From positions 602,933-666,932 of the forward strand of contig NZ_JH711482.1 of NCBI RefSeq assembly GCF_000269805.1: a stretch of 64,000 nucleotides of DNA, read 5' to 3'. The translations under genes were made by a program, and so were the position numbers. The notes beneath the pieces were generated by a model, which was not told where the DNA came from, did not search any database, and saw only the letters and a list, made by a program, of their open reading frames with translations. The first letter of the stretch is position 1. Every line of letters starts with the position of its first letter. Positions 42,012-50,669 of the stretch are shown one piece after another. The stretch is from Actinomyces massiliensis 4401292 (GTDB lineage Bacteria > Actinomycetota > Actinomycetes > Actinomycetales > Actinomycetaceae).

Positions 42012-43175
42012 TCATATCCCCCGGCTGCGTCGACGAATGCGGTCCAGGCGAGCGACATCGGCGGATTCGACGGATTCGGACGGCCCTTGAGCAGGACGTC
42101 CCGCCTTCTCCAGGCGGCGGCGCACGTCCTCGCCGAGATGAGCTCCAATGGCGACCAACCCCAGCTGGACGCTGCGATAAGGCCGCTCCGCCTCCAGATG
42201 CACCTGCCCGGCGACGACGTTGACGATCACCCGTCGTACCCCGCCCGAGGTTCCCGACCTCCCAGTGCCGACAGCCACATTGAGGACGCCCTTGAGACGA
42301 TAGGCCTCGGCGGGCGGGCTCTCCAGCAGATCGGCCAGGGCGCCCGGCGAGACGGGCAGCGGAGCAGGAACGGTGAAGGACTCGGCGTGAGCGTGAGCAT
42401 GGTGATTGTCACACGTTTCAGCGCGTGCACGGCGAGTGAGTTCGGCCAGAGGCAGCTCATCCGCGGGCGCACCCTCGTGAGCCACATCCATCACCAGGAG
42501 CGGGTCGATGCGACCGTGTGCCGCCTCAATGACGAGCACTCGCGGATTGCGCGAATGGACGCGGCCGGTCACACGGTCGAGAGCATGGCGGCGCTCGTCG
42601 GCCGCCAGTAAGTCGGTCTTGGTCACGACGACGAGAGTGGCGGCGCTGTACCGCGCCGGCGGAGCCGCAGCGCCCCCAGTTCCCGCAGTGCTCTCAGTGC
42701 CCGCAGCGCTCTCAGCGGCCTCAGCGGCCTCGAGCGCATTGGAGGCGCTGACGGTGCGCTCGTCGTTGACAGCGTCGATGACGTCGATGAGATCGGCATA
42801 GCGCACGCGCCGCAATGCCGTCGAGCGCAGGAGCCTGACCAGATTGGCCGGTTCGGCCAGCCCCGAGGCCTCGATGAGGATGGCGTCCAGGTCCGGGCGG
42901 GCCATGGTCAGGCGTTCCAGAGCCGTCTCCAATCCGCCGGCATCGGGCATGCAGCACAGGCAGCCGCCCGCCACGGAGGCGGGCTCATCGACCTCGCCGG
43001 TCACCAGGGCGGCATCGACGTTGATGTCGCCGAAATCATTGATGACGACGCCCAGGCGAGCCCCCGGAGTGCGCAGAAGATGATTGAGAAGCGTCGTCTT
43101 GCCGGCACCGAGGTAGCCGGTGAGCGCGATGACCGGGATACGAGGGGAACCGGAGATACGCGGCCGGTTGGGCAT
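42012..43175 (-). CDS. CobW/P47K (COG0523) G3E-family GTPase, metal chaperone type
   Basis: G3E-family GTPase of 387 aa. Walker A TGYLGAGKTTLLNHLL is near residues 19-34, GGCLCCMPD is the CxCC metal motif, EASGLAEP is Walker B-like and VVTKTD is the base motif. A histidine-rich stretch NHHAHAHAES follows, and the CobW C-terminal domain runs from about 275. Such proteins deliver zinc or other metals; no Zur box was recognised upstream. A linker (about 140-170) is encoded by 18- and 9-bp tandem repeats. GGGAGG precedes the ATG. Confidence 0.9.
   Translation of the reverse strand: MPNRPRISGSPRIPVIALTGYLGAGKTTLLNHLLRTPGARLGVVINDFGDINVDAALVTGEVDEPASVAGGCLCCMPDAGGLETALERLTMARPDLDAILIEASGLAEPANLVRLLRSTALRRVRYADLIDVIDAVNDERTVSASNALEAAEAAESAAGTESTAGTGGAAAPPARYSAATLVVVTKTDLLAADERRHALDRVTGRVHSRNPRVLVIEAAHGRIDPLLVMDVAHEGAPADELPLAELTRRARAETCDNHHAHAHAESFTVPAPLPVSPGALADLLESPPAEAYRLKGVLNVAVGTGRSGTSGGVRRVIVNVVAGQVHLEAERPYRSVQLGLVAIGAHLGEDVRRRLEKAGRPAQGPSESVESADVARLDRIRRRSRGI
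42682..42726. repeat. 18/9-bp tandem repeat inside the CobW-like gene
   Basis: CCCGCAGTGCTCTCAGTG, CCCGCAGCGCTCTCAGCG and a partial GCCTCAGCG follow one another. They encode an Ala/Glu/Ser/Thr-rich surface linker. Confidence 0.7.
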
Positions 43176-43247
43176 GTCGCCTCCCTCCCGTCATCGTCGG
43201 CCTTCCATCAGAGACCAGCTGCTGAGGTGGGTGCTACGCCGTCGGTA

Positions 43248-43622
43248 TTAGTGCCCGTTACTGAGGACGGCGTGGCCGATGAGCTGATCGATGCGGCGGA
43301 CATCGATTCCCCTGCCGAGCTTGATCTTGATGTGGCCGGCGCGCGTCCACAGTTCAATCTCGGCATTGACGTCCAAAGCCCCTGCATTCTCCGAGGACCA
43401 CATGTTGATTGCGGAGTACGGCAGGGAGTACATCTCGACCTTCTTACCGGTCAAGCCCTGGGAATCCCTGACAATAAGCCGCTTAGAGGTGAAGATGGCG
43501 GTGTCGCGGAAGGTCCTGAAAGCCGCCCAGGGCTGCTCGTCCCGCACGAGCAGCTGGCCGACATCTCGGGGGATCGGAACCTCCGCCTGGAACGTCCATG
43601 ACGTGATCGCCGCGGTCTCCAT
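43248..43622 (-). CDS. Bacterial PH-domain protein
   Basis: 124-aa soluble protein that is essentially one bacterial pleckstrin-homology domain (bPH_1 type). LLVRDEQPWAAFRTFRDTAIFTSKRLIVRDSQGLTGKKVEMYSLPYSAINMWSSENAG is the family core, seen here from about residue 24 to 82, followed by DVNAEIELWTRAGHIKIKLGRGIDV. Members with this core are common single-domain proteins in Gram-positive bacteria; ligands are unknown. Weak GAGG lies before the ATG. It is monocistronic by spacing. Confidence 0.82.
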   Translation of the reverse strand: METAAITSWTFQAEVPIPRDVGQLLVRDEQPWAAFRTFRDTAIFTSKRLIVRDSQGLTGKKVEMYSLPYSAINMWSSENAGALDVNAEIELWTRAGHIKIKLGRGIDVRRIDQLIGHAVLSNGH

Positions 43623-43737
43623 GAAGCCTCACTCGTACCCGGGGCGGCATCGTCTACCGCCGATAGCGTGATGCTAGCACCGCGCAGAAGTCGGCCCGTT
43701 CGAGCATGGACAGCCGCGGAAGAGCGAAACGCAACCA

Positions 43738-43803
43738 TCAGGACAGGCGGGTCTGCACAGCCTCCAGGATCTCATCATCAGCCAGGCCCAGGCGGCGCGC
43801 CCC
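43738..43803 (-). pseudogene. Possible gene remnant in the PH-domain/miaB gap
   Basis: The 290-bp gap between the PH-domain gene and miaB contains a short minus-strand frame ending ARRLGLADDEILEAVQTRLS-stop. It looks like a real protein C-terminus but is closed upstream by an in-frame TGA. Family not recognised; it may be chance. Confidence 0.2.
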
Positions 43804-43831
43804 GTTGTCATCCCGAGGTTGTCATCTCGAG
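43804..43831. repeat. 14-bp tandem repeat in the PH-domain/miaB gap
   Basis: GTTGTCATCCCGAG followed directly by GTTGTCATCTCGAG, 13 of 14 identical. The upstream stop codon of the neighbouring remnant lies inside the second copy. Confidence 0.6.
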
Positions 43832-43912
43832 TGACCGCATCGACACCCCCGCCCGGCGCCAGCGGAATCGGCAAGTGGACGAAGCCCGGGCGGCCACGAG
43901 CAAGGACGGGTA

Positions 43913-45571
43913 TCAGGCCGGGGCGCCCACTCGCAGGGTGGGGATGCCCAGGCTCACCGGGGCGGTATCGGGCTCCGGGGCGGAGCAGACCTCGGCCTGA
44001 CGGCGCTCCCAAGCGTCCCCGGCCCGGGTCCGGCGCACCCGGAACAGGGCAGGGCCGTCGTCGAGCCAGAGGCGATCCCCGGGTCGCAGGGCCTGGTTGG
44101 CCGCCTGGGCGGCCGCGCCCAATTCTCGCCCGCAGCGGGCCGAATCGGCGATGAGGTTGTGGGGCGCCCCATGGGTGACCCGAACGGAGACCATGTCGCC
44201 CGGGCGCGGGGCGCCACCGGCGTAGTCGTCATCGGCCATCCCCTCGGGCAGGGCCACGTGCACTAGCCGGTTGTCCGCGGCACGCCCGGAGATACGTGCG
44301 GTGGCCGCATCGCGGCGGCCCTCGCCCTCGGCGACGAGCACCTCGACGATGCGCCCCTCCTGGCGCTCGTTCTCCTCACGGGTGATGCGCCGCACGAGCT
44401 CGTCCAGCCTGCGGTAGCGGTCCTTGACGACCTCGGCGGGCACCTGGTCCTCCCGGTCGGCGGCGGGGGTCCCGGGGCGCGGGGAGTACTCGAAGGTGTA
44501 GGCGGAGGCGAAGCGGGCCTTCTCCACGACGTCGAGGGTGGCCTGGAAGTCTTCCTCGGTCTCACCGGGGAAGCCGACGATGATGTCGGTGGTGATCGCC
44601 GCCTCGGGCAGCCGCTCCCGCACATCCTCCAGGATCCTCAGGAACCGCGCACTCCGGTACGAGCGGCGCATGGCCCGCAGGATCCGATCGGACCCGGACT
44701 GCAGCGGCATGTGCAGGCTGGGCATGACCGCTGGAGTGGTGGCCATGGCCTCGATGACGTCGTCGGTGAAGGCGGCGGGGTGCGGGCTGGTGAAGCGCAC
44801 GCGCTCGATGCCCTCCACCGCCCCGGCGGCCCGCAGCAGCTTGGCGAAGGCCCCGCGGTCCCCGAAGCCCACCCCGTAGGAGTTGACGTTCTGCCCCAGC
44901 AGGGTCACCTCGGTGACCCCGTCGGCGGCGACCGCCTCGATCTCGGCCAGTACCTCACCCGGACGGCGATCGCGCTGTCTGCCGCGCAGTGAGGGCACGA
45001 TGCAGAAAGTGCAGGTGTTGTTGCAGCCCACGGCGATGGAGACCCAGGCGGCATAGGCGGAGTCGCGGCGCGTGGGCAGGGTGGAGGGGAAGACCTTGAG
45101 GGACTCCTCAAGCTCGACGGCGGCCTCGGCGTTGTGGCGGGCGCGCTCCAGCAGGGCGGGCAGGACGTCGAGGTTGTGGGTGCCGAAAACGACATCGACC
45201 CAGGGGGCGCGCTCGACAATGCCCTGCCCCATCTGCTGGGCCAGGCACCCGGCGACGGCGATCTGCATGCCGGGACGCTCGCGCTTGACGGCGGCGAGCT
45301 GGCCGAGATTGCCGAAGAGCCGATTGGCGGCGTTCTCGCGCACCGAGCAGGTGTTGAGGATGACGACGTCAGCACCGCCGTCGCCCGCCTCGGTGGCGCG
45401 CGCCGCGGCCTCAGGCACGTTCTCGACACGCAGGTAGCCGGCATCCTCGAGCAGACCGGCCATGTGCTCGGAGTCGTGGACGTTCATCTGACAGCCGAGC
45501 GTGCGCACGTGGTACGTGCGCGGCACGGCGCCGCGGGCGTCGAGTCGCGGGGTGGCATCAAGGGTGGTCAT
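43913..45571 (-). CDS. miaB: tRNA-2-methylthio-N6-dimethylallyladenosine synthase
   Basis: Radical-SAM methylthiotransferase that converts i6A37 to ms2i6A37 in tRNA, 552 aa. The N-terminal UPF0004 domain holds three cluster cysteines ([22 protein letters not shown]). The radical-SAM motif is CNNTCTFC, with [10 protein letters not shown] and [16 protein letters not shown] downstream. A TRAM domain follows, with an extra C-terminal tail of about 80 residues. The predicted -10 TACACT lies 8 nt before the ATG. It works after MiaA on the same tRNA base. Confidence 0.95.
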   Translation of the reverse strand: MTTLDATPRLDARGAVPRTYHVRTLGCQMNVHDSEHMAGLLEDAGYLRVENVPEAAARATEAGDGGADVVILNTCSVRENAANRLFGNLGQLAAVKRERPGMQIAVAGCLAQQMGQGIVERAPWVDVVFGTHNLDVLPALLERARHNAEAAVELEESLKVFPSTLPTRRDSAYAAWVSIAVGCNNTCTFCIVPSLRGRQRDRRPGEVLAEIEAVAADGVTEVTLLGQNVNSYGVGFGDRGAFAKLLRAAGAVEGIERVRFTSPHPAAFTDDVIEAMATTPAVMPSLHMPLQSGSDRILRAMRRSYRSARFLRILEDVRERLPEAAITTDIIVGFPGETEEDFQATLDVVEKARFASAYTFEYSPRPGTPAADREDQVPAEVVKDRYRRLDELVRRITREENERQEGRIVEVLVAEGEGRRDAATARISGRAADNRLVHVALPEGMADDDYAGGAPRPGDMVSVRVTHGAPHNLIADSARCGRELGAAAQAANQALRPGDRLWLDDGPALFRVRRTRAGDAWERRQAEVCSAPEPDTAPVSLGIPTLRVGAPA

Positions 45572-45579
45572 CGTCTGGC

Positions 45580-45585
45580 AGTGTA
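45580..45585 (-). promoter_or_regulatory. -10 element of miaB, leaderless or very short leader
   Basis: TACACT, 8 nt, then ATG. Confidence 0.4.
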
Positions 45586-45720
45586 GAGCGAACCGCGCTC
45601 AGCCGTGCCCGCACCGTCGAGGCCGGATCGACGACACCGGCAACCCGTCTCCCCGCTCACTGCCAGGCGCACCCGCCATCGCCGCGGGGCACTCGTCCGC
45701 GAGGACCCGAATCCGTCCCC

Positions 45721-45726
45721 TAGGAT
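45721..45726 (+). promoter_or_regulatory. -10 element of the gcvPTH operon
   Basis: TAGGAT, 33 nt upstream of the gcvP ATG; a GGAGG ribosome-binding site lies between. No glycine riboswitch was recognised in the 188-bp gap between miaB and gcvP. Confidence 0.4.
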
Positions 45727-45759
45727 GTGAGCCGGTTCATGCCCATACCGGAGGTCCTC

Positions 45760-48744
45760 ATGACTCGACGACGCGACGTTCCCCACGTCCCCTTCGTCCT
45801 GCGCCACATCGGCGCCACGGGCGACTATCAGGATCCCGTGCTCCGCGCACTGGGCCTGCACGAGCTCGAGGACCTGGCGGCCGCCGTCGTACCCACCGGA
45901 CTGCCGGTCCTGCCTCCGGGCGAGCATGGCGCGCCCTCCGCCGCCGGCGGCCTCTCCGAGCCGGAGGCCATTGAGGCCCTGCGGTCGCTGGCCTCCCTCA
46001 ACGATCCGCACATCGAGATGATCGGACGCGGGTACCACCCCACGCACACACCCGCCGTCATTGCCCGCGATGTCCTGGGCAACCCGGCCTGGACGACCGC
46101 GTACACGCCCTACCAGGCGGAGATCAGCCAGGGGCGCCTTGAGGCGCAGCTCCTCTTCCAGACGCTGATCAGCGACCTCACCGGTCTGCCGGTGGCATGC
46201 GCCTCGCTGCTGGACGAGGCCACTGCCGTCGCAGAGGCGGTCCTGCTCATGGCTCGGGCCGCCCGCACGACCACCGGCGGCGCGGTTCTGCTGGACTCCG
46301 GCCTGCACCCCCAATGCCTCGAGGTGGCGCTGGCCCGCTGCCGAGCGCTCGGGATTCATGCCCTGACGGCCGAGCCGGCGGCTATTGAGGACGGCTCCGA
46401 GGATTCCGGGAAGAAGCTGCTGGGAGCCGTCCTGGCGCATACGACCACGCGCGGGGCGATTCAGGACCTGGACGGCCCGATCGCAGCGGTGCATCGCCGC
46501 GGCGGACTCGTCGCCGTCGATGCCGACCCTCTGGCCCTGGCCTTGCTGAAGGAGCCCGGCGCCGCCGGTGCCGATATCGCCGTCGGCAGCGCTCAGCGAC
46601 TCGGCGTGCCTCTCTTCTTCGGCGGTCCGCACCCCGGCTTCATGGCGGTCAGCGATAAGCTCCGCCGGCAGATTCCCGGCCGCATCGTCGGCGTCTCGCG
46701 GGACAGCGAGGGTCACGAGGCGTTCCGCCTGGCGCTTCAGACCCGCGAGCAGCACATCCGACGGGAGAAGGCGACCTCCAACATCTGCACCGCTCAAGCA
46801 CTGCTCGCGGTGGTGGCCGCCTTCTACGCCGTCCACCACGGCCCGGAGGGGCTGAGGCGCATTGCCGATCATGCCCACGCCCAAGCGGCGCGCATCGCCG
46901 CCGGGGTCCTGGACGCAGGGCTCGCCGTCGAGCACGAGAACTTCTTCGACACCCTCAGCGTCATCACGCCGGGCGGCGCCGAACAGGCCGTCGCGCGCGC
47001 CGAGGAGCGCGGATACAACCTCCGCCTGCTCGACGCCGACCATGTGGGCCTGTCCACCAACGAGACGACGACGGATGAGGACATCGCCGCCGTTCTGGAG
47101 GCCCTCACCGGCCGCCGACCCGCTGAGCCCGACAACGCCCGCGTCTTCCCACTGCCGCATGCCTTGAGGCGCGAGAGCGCATTCCTGACCCACCCGGCCT
47201 TCCACGTCCACCGCTGCGAACCCGCACTCGTGCGCTACCTGCGCCGTCTGGCCGATCGGGACCTCGCTCTGGACCGCACGATGATCCCGCTGGGCTCATG
47301 CACACTCAAGCTCAACGCGGCCGTGGAGTCCGCACTCTGGCTCACCCCCGAGTTGGCCGGCATTCATCCCTATGCACCGTCCTCCCAGACCCACGGGTGG
47401 CGACGCCTGCTCACCCAGCTCTCGGAGCGTCTGGCGACCCTGTCCGGATATGACCGGGTGAGCCTCCAACCGGCCTCGGGAGCCCAGGGCGAGCTGGCTG
47501 GGCTGCTGGCCATCAAGCACTACCTGCACGAGATGGGCGAGGACCGGCGCAACCTGTGCCTCGTTCCCGCGAGCGCCCACGGCACCAATGCCGCCTCCGC
47601 AGCCGGCGCGGGCCTGGCCGTGAAAACGGTTGCCACCGCTCCCGACGGCTCCATCGACATCGAGGATCTCAAGGCCACGCTGGCCGAGCACGGCGATCGC
47701 CTGGCCGCGATCATGCTGACCTACCCCTCGACGCACGGCGTCTTCGAACCCCAGGTCACCGAGGTCACGCGCCTGGTCCACGAGGCCGGAGGACAGGTCT
47801 ACATCGACGGCGCCAATCTCAACGCCCTGGCCGGACTGCTGCGGCCCGGCGACCTGGGCGGGGACGTCTCCCACCTCAACCTGCACAAGACCTTCGCCGT
47901 TCCCCATGGCGGCGGCGGCCCGGGAGTGGGCCCCGTGGCCGTCAAGAAGCACCTGGCGCCCTACCTGCCTGCGGGACCGTCCGGCTCGCCCGCCCCCGAG
48001 GAGGCGGATGCGGATCACGGCTTCCACGGCAGCCCGGTCATGGGCGCCCGCTTCGGCTCGGCCGGCGTCATGCCGCTGGCCTGGAGTTACCTGGCGCTGA
48101 TGGATGATATGGACCTGCGCCGGGCGACCCTGTCCGCGATCGCCAATGCGAACTACCTCTCGCGTCAGCTCCAGGACTGCTTCCCGACCCTGTACTCGGG
48201 ACCCGGAGGTCTGGTCGCCCACGAGTGCATTCTCGACCTGCGCGAGCTGACGGCGCGCTCCGCAGTGACCGCCGAGGACGTGGCCAAACGGCTCATCGAC
48301 TATGGATTCCATGCCCCCACGCTGTCCTTCCCCGTTCCAGGCACGCTCATGGTCGAGCCCACCGAATCCGAACCGCTTGAGGAGCTGGACCGATTCGTCA
48401 CCGCGATGCGCTCCATCCGCGGCGAGATCAACGAGATCATCGCCGGCCGGATCGCCGTCGAGGACTCCGCTCTGCGCCGCAGTCCGCACACGCTCGGCCA
48501 GGTCGCCTCCGACGACTGGGACCGCCCCTACTCCCGCCGGCGGGCGGCGTTCCCAGAGCCGTCTCTGGTACGGGACAAGTACTTCCCACCGGTCTCGCGC
48601 ATCGACAACGCCTGGGGAGACCGTCATCTGACGTGCATCTGTCCCGCGCCCGAGGATGTGGAGGCGGCCACCGGGCCTCTGCGCTCCACCGCGACCGGTT
48701 CGACCGCCCGGCCCACCGCCGTCCTGACCGCTGAGGAGAAATGA
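45760..48744 (+). CDS. gcvP: Glycine dehydrogenase (decarboxylating), P-protein
   Basis: PLP enzyme of the glycine cleavage system that decarboxylates glycine and passes the aminomethyl group to lipoylated GcvH. At 994 aa it is the fused homodimeric type. PLP lysine is Lys710 in NLHKTFAVPHGGGGPG; VPFVLRHIG near the N-terminus, GSCTLKLNAAVE and GVGPVAVKKHLAPYLP are family motifs. GGAGG lies 5 nt before the chosen ATG; upstream in-frame ATG and GTG codons lack such a site. It is first in gcvP-gcvT-gcvH; the shared lipoamide dehydrogenase is not in the window. Confidence 0.96.
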   Translation: MTRRRDVPHVPFVLRHIGATGDYQDPVLRALGLHELEDLAAAVVPTGLPVLPPGEHGAPSAAGGLSEPEAIEALRSLASLNDPHIEMIGRGYHPTHTPAVIARDVLGNPAWTTAYTPYQAEISQGRLEAQLLFQTLISDLTGLPVACASLLDEATAVAEAVLLMARAARTTTGGAVLLDSGLHPQCLEVALARCRALGIHALTAEPAAIEDGSEDSGKKLLGAVLAHTTTRGAIQDLDGPIAAVHRRGGLVAVDADPLALALLKEPGAAGADIAVGSAQRLGVPLFFGGPHPGFMAVSDKLRRQIPGRIVGVSRDSEGHEAFRLALQTREQHIRREKATSNICTAQALLAVVAAFYAVHHGPEGLRRIADHAHAQAARIAAGVLDAGLAVEHENFFDTLSVITPGGAEQAVARAEERGYNLRLLDADHVGLSTNETTTDEDIAAVLEALTGRRPAEPDNARVFPLPHALRRESAFLTHPAFHVHRCEPALVRYLRRLADRDLALDRTMIPLGSCTLKLNAAVESALWLTPELAGIHPYAPSSQTHGWRRLLTQLSERLATLSGYDRVSLQPASGAQGELAGLLAIKHYLHEMGEDRRNLCLVPASAHGTNAASAAGAGLAVKTVATAPDGSIDIEDLKATLAEHGDRLAAIMLTYPSTHGVFEPQVTEVTRLVHEAGGQVYIDGANLNALAGLLRPGDLGGDVSHLNLHKTFAVPHGGGGPGVGPVAVKKHLAPYLPAGPSGSPAPEEADADHGFHGSPVMGARFGSAGVMPLAWSYLALMDDMDLRRATLSAIANANYLSRQLQDCFPTLYSGPGGLVAHECILDLRELTARSAVTAEDVAKRLIDYGFHAPTLSFPVPGTLMVEPTESEPLEELDRFVTAMRSIRGEINEIIAGRIAVEDSALRRSPHTLGQVASDDWDRPYSRRRAAFPEPSLVRDKYFPPVSRIDNAWGDRHLTCICPAPEDVEAATGPLRSTATGSTARPTAVLTAEEK

Positions 48745-50048
48745 TGACCGAGCCCAGTCGACACAGCCCCCGGGAGGAGATCCAGGAGTCCGCCATGGTG
48801 CGCACCACGCCCCTGCACTCCGTCCACGCTGCCGCAGGAGCCTCCTTCACCGATTTCGGCGGCTGGCAGATGCCGCTGCGCTACGCCTCCGACCTCGCCG
48901 AGCATCATGCGGTGCGCCGCCGCGCCGGCATCTTCGATCTGTCCCACATGGGTGAGGTCAAGGTGACCGGGCCCGGCGCCGCCGAGGCGCTCGATCACGC
49001 GCTGGTGGGGAGCATTTCCAAGGTGGCGCTCGGCAGGGCCCGTTACACGATGATCGTGGCCGAGGACGGCGGGGTCATCGATGACCTCATCGTCTACCAC
49101 GTGGGCGATCAGGAGTATCTCGTGGTCCCCAATGCGGGGAACCGGGAGCGCGTGGCCGACGAGCTGGTGTCTCGCTGCCGTGATTTCGACTGCGAGGTCA
49201 ATGACATCTCGCTGACCATGGCGCTGATCGCCGTTCAGGGCCCGCGCGCGGAAGAGATTCTGCGCGACGTCGTCGATTCCGGTGCCGGGATTCCCTCGGC
49301 GCTGCGTCCCGAGGACGAGGGCGTGCCCACCGCAGACGAGGACTGCGGGCCCGACGTGCTGTGCGGGCCGACGATCCTGCGGCGGCTGCGTTACTACGCC
49401 GCTGTACGGGCGACCGCCGCCGGGCACTCGATCGTGCTGGCCCGCACGGGCTATACGGGCGAGGACGGCTTCGAGCTGTTCTGCGGCGCAGAGGACGCCG
49501 TCGACCTGTGGACCGTCATCACCGGGCGTGCCGCCGCCCTGGCGCCCCACGCCGATCAGGCCGACGAAAGCGGGAAGCCGATTCCGGTGCTGACTCCCTG
49601 CGGTCTGGCGGCGCGCGACTCGCTCCGCCTGGAGGCGGGCATGCCGCTGTACGGACACGAGCTGACCGAGGAGACCACGCCGTACGACGCTTCTCTGGGA
49701 GCCGTCGTCGCACTGGACAAGCCCGAGTTCATCGGCAGGCAGGCGCTGGTCGCCCGCGCCGCGCGCGAGGGCGCCCCGGGCACATTGCGGCTCGTGGCCC
49801 TGGCCGGCGGGGGACGCCGTGCGGCCCGTGCCGGCTGCACGGTCTTCCGGGAGGGTCGCCGGGTCGGAACCATCACCTCGGGTCTGCTCTCCCCCACTCT
49901 CGGACATCCGATCGCCCTGGCGCTGCTGGAGCCGGCCTCGCCCGAGGAGCCGCAGTGGGCGGAGGGCACGTCCCTTGATGTCGATGTGCGCGGCCGCACC
50001 TACCCCATGCGAGTCGTCGCCGCGCCCTTCTACCGGCGTCCGCGCTGA
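48741..50048 (+). CDS. gcvT: Aminomethyltransferase, T-protein
   Basis: Transfers the methylene group from aminomethyl-GcvH to tetrahydrofolate with release of ammonia. The N-terminal TPLHSVHAAAGASFTDFGGWQMPLRY, RAGIFDLSHMGEVKVTGPGA, RTGYTGEDGFELFC and GLAARDSLRLEAGMPLYGHEL are GcvT signatures. At 435 aa it is longer than typical (about 365) because of inserts around 180-205 and 255-275. The start codon overlaps the gcvP stop (ATGATGA), ensuring coupled translation. Confidence 0.95.
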   Translation: MMTEPSRHSPREEIQESAMVRTTPLHSVHAAAGASFTDFGGWQMPLRYASDLAEHHAVRRRAGIFDLSHMGEVKVTGPGAAEALDHALVGSISKVALGRARYTMIVAEDGGVIDDLIVYHVGDQEYLVVPNAGNRERVADELVSRCRDFDCEVNDISLTMALIAVQGPRAEEILRDVVDSGAGIPSALRPEDEGVPTADEDCGPDVLCGPTILRRLRYYAAVRATAAGHSIVLARTGYTGEDGFELFCGAEDAVDLWTVITGRAAALAPHADQADESGKPIPVLTPCGLAARDSLRLEAGMPLYGHELTEETTPYDASLGAVVALDKPEFIGRQALVARAAREGAPGTLRLVALAGGGRRAARAGCTVFREGRRVGTITSGLLSPTLGHPIALALLEPASPEEPQWAEGTSLDVDVRGRTYPMRVVAAPFYRRPR

Positions 50049-50084
50049 AGCCGTCTCTCACTGCCCCAAGGAAAGGAACCCGAT

Positions 50085-50519
50085 ATGCCCCGCCAGCCCA
50101 TCAGAGCCCACCTGCGGTACTCGATCGAGCACGAATGGATCGACACGAGCGCGACACCCTCCCGCATCGGCATCACCGCAGTCGCCGCCGACGCCCTGGG
50201 CGAGGTGGTCTTCGTGGATCTGCCAGAGGTGGGCGCCGCGGTCCAGGCCGGTGAGGTCTGCGGCGAGCTGGAGTCCACCAAGGCGGTTTCTGACCTCTAC
50301 TCCCCGGTAACGGGCACAGTCGTCTCTCTCAATGAGGCGGCCGTCGATGATCCCAGCGTCATCAGCGCCGACCCCTACGGCGAGGGCTGGCTGCTGGCCG
50401 TCGAGGTCACCGGCGAGGGCGAACTGCTCAGCCCCCAGGAGTACGCCGAGCGCTTCGACGCCGACATCGTCGAGGGCGCCGAGGGCACTGAGGACACTGA
50501 GGACACCACAGACCGCTGA
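50085..50519 (+). CDS. gcvH: Glycine cleavage system H protein
   Basis: Lipoyl carrier that shuttles the aminomethyl intermediate between P, T and L proteins. The 144-aa protein has the lipoyl attachment Lys66 in [17 protein letters not shown], preceded by SIEHEWI and [12 protein letters not shown]. The C-terminal about 15 residues are an acidic tail ([15 protein letters not shown]) encoded by 9-bp repeats and absent from typical GcvH. AAGGAAAGGA precedes the ATG. Last gene of the gcv operon. Confidence 0.95.
   Translation: MPRQPIRAHLRYSIEHEWIDTSATPSRIGITAVAADALGEVVFVDLPEVGAAVQAGEVCGELESTKAVSDLYSPVTGTVVSLNEAAVDDPSVISADPYGEGWLLAVEVTGEGELLSPQEYAERFDADIVEGAEGTEDTEDTTDR
50481..50507. repeat. 9-bp tandem repeat encoding the gcvH tail
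   Basis: GAGGGCACT, GAGGACACT, GAGGACACC: three near-identical codon triplets (E-G/D-T). Confidence 0.7.
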
Positions 50520-50548
50520 CGCTTCCGCCCCTCCCCCGTCCCGCCCAT

Positions 50549-50629
50549 CTCGCCGAGATCGGTCCGGTTCCGCATCGAGATCGGTCGTGCGAACCGATCT
50601 CGATGCGGTTTATGACCGATCTCGGCGAG
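50549..50629. repeat. Doubly nested inverted repeat between gcvH and ndh
   Basis: Outer 16-bp arms (50549-50564 CTCGCCGAGATCGGTC and 50614-50629) enclose inner 16-bp arms (50570-50585 CCGCATCGAGATCGGT and 50593-50608). The loop is 7 nt and there is a symmetric 5x5 internal loop, so the 81 nt can fold into one long rod. All four arms share GAGATCGGT or its complement. It lies between convergent genes; a terminator, RNA-processing site or dispersed intergenic element is possible. Confidence 0.85.
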
Positions 50630-50669
50630 GGGAGGAGGGGAGGTCGAGCCGGATGGCGGGCGGACCGGT

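Noticed and set aside
45572-45759. Glycine riboswitch before gcvP
   Set aside because: No aptamer-like conserved core was recognised, and the predicted leader is only about 28 nt.
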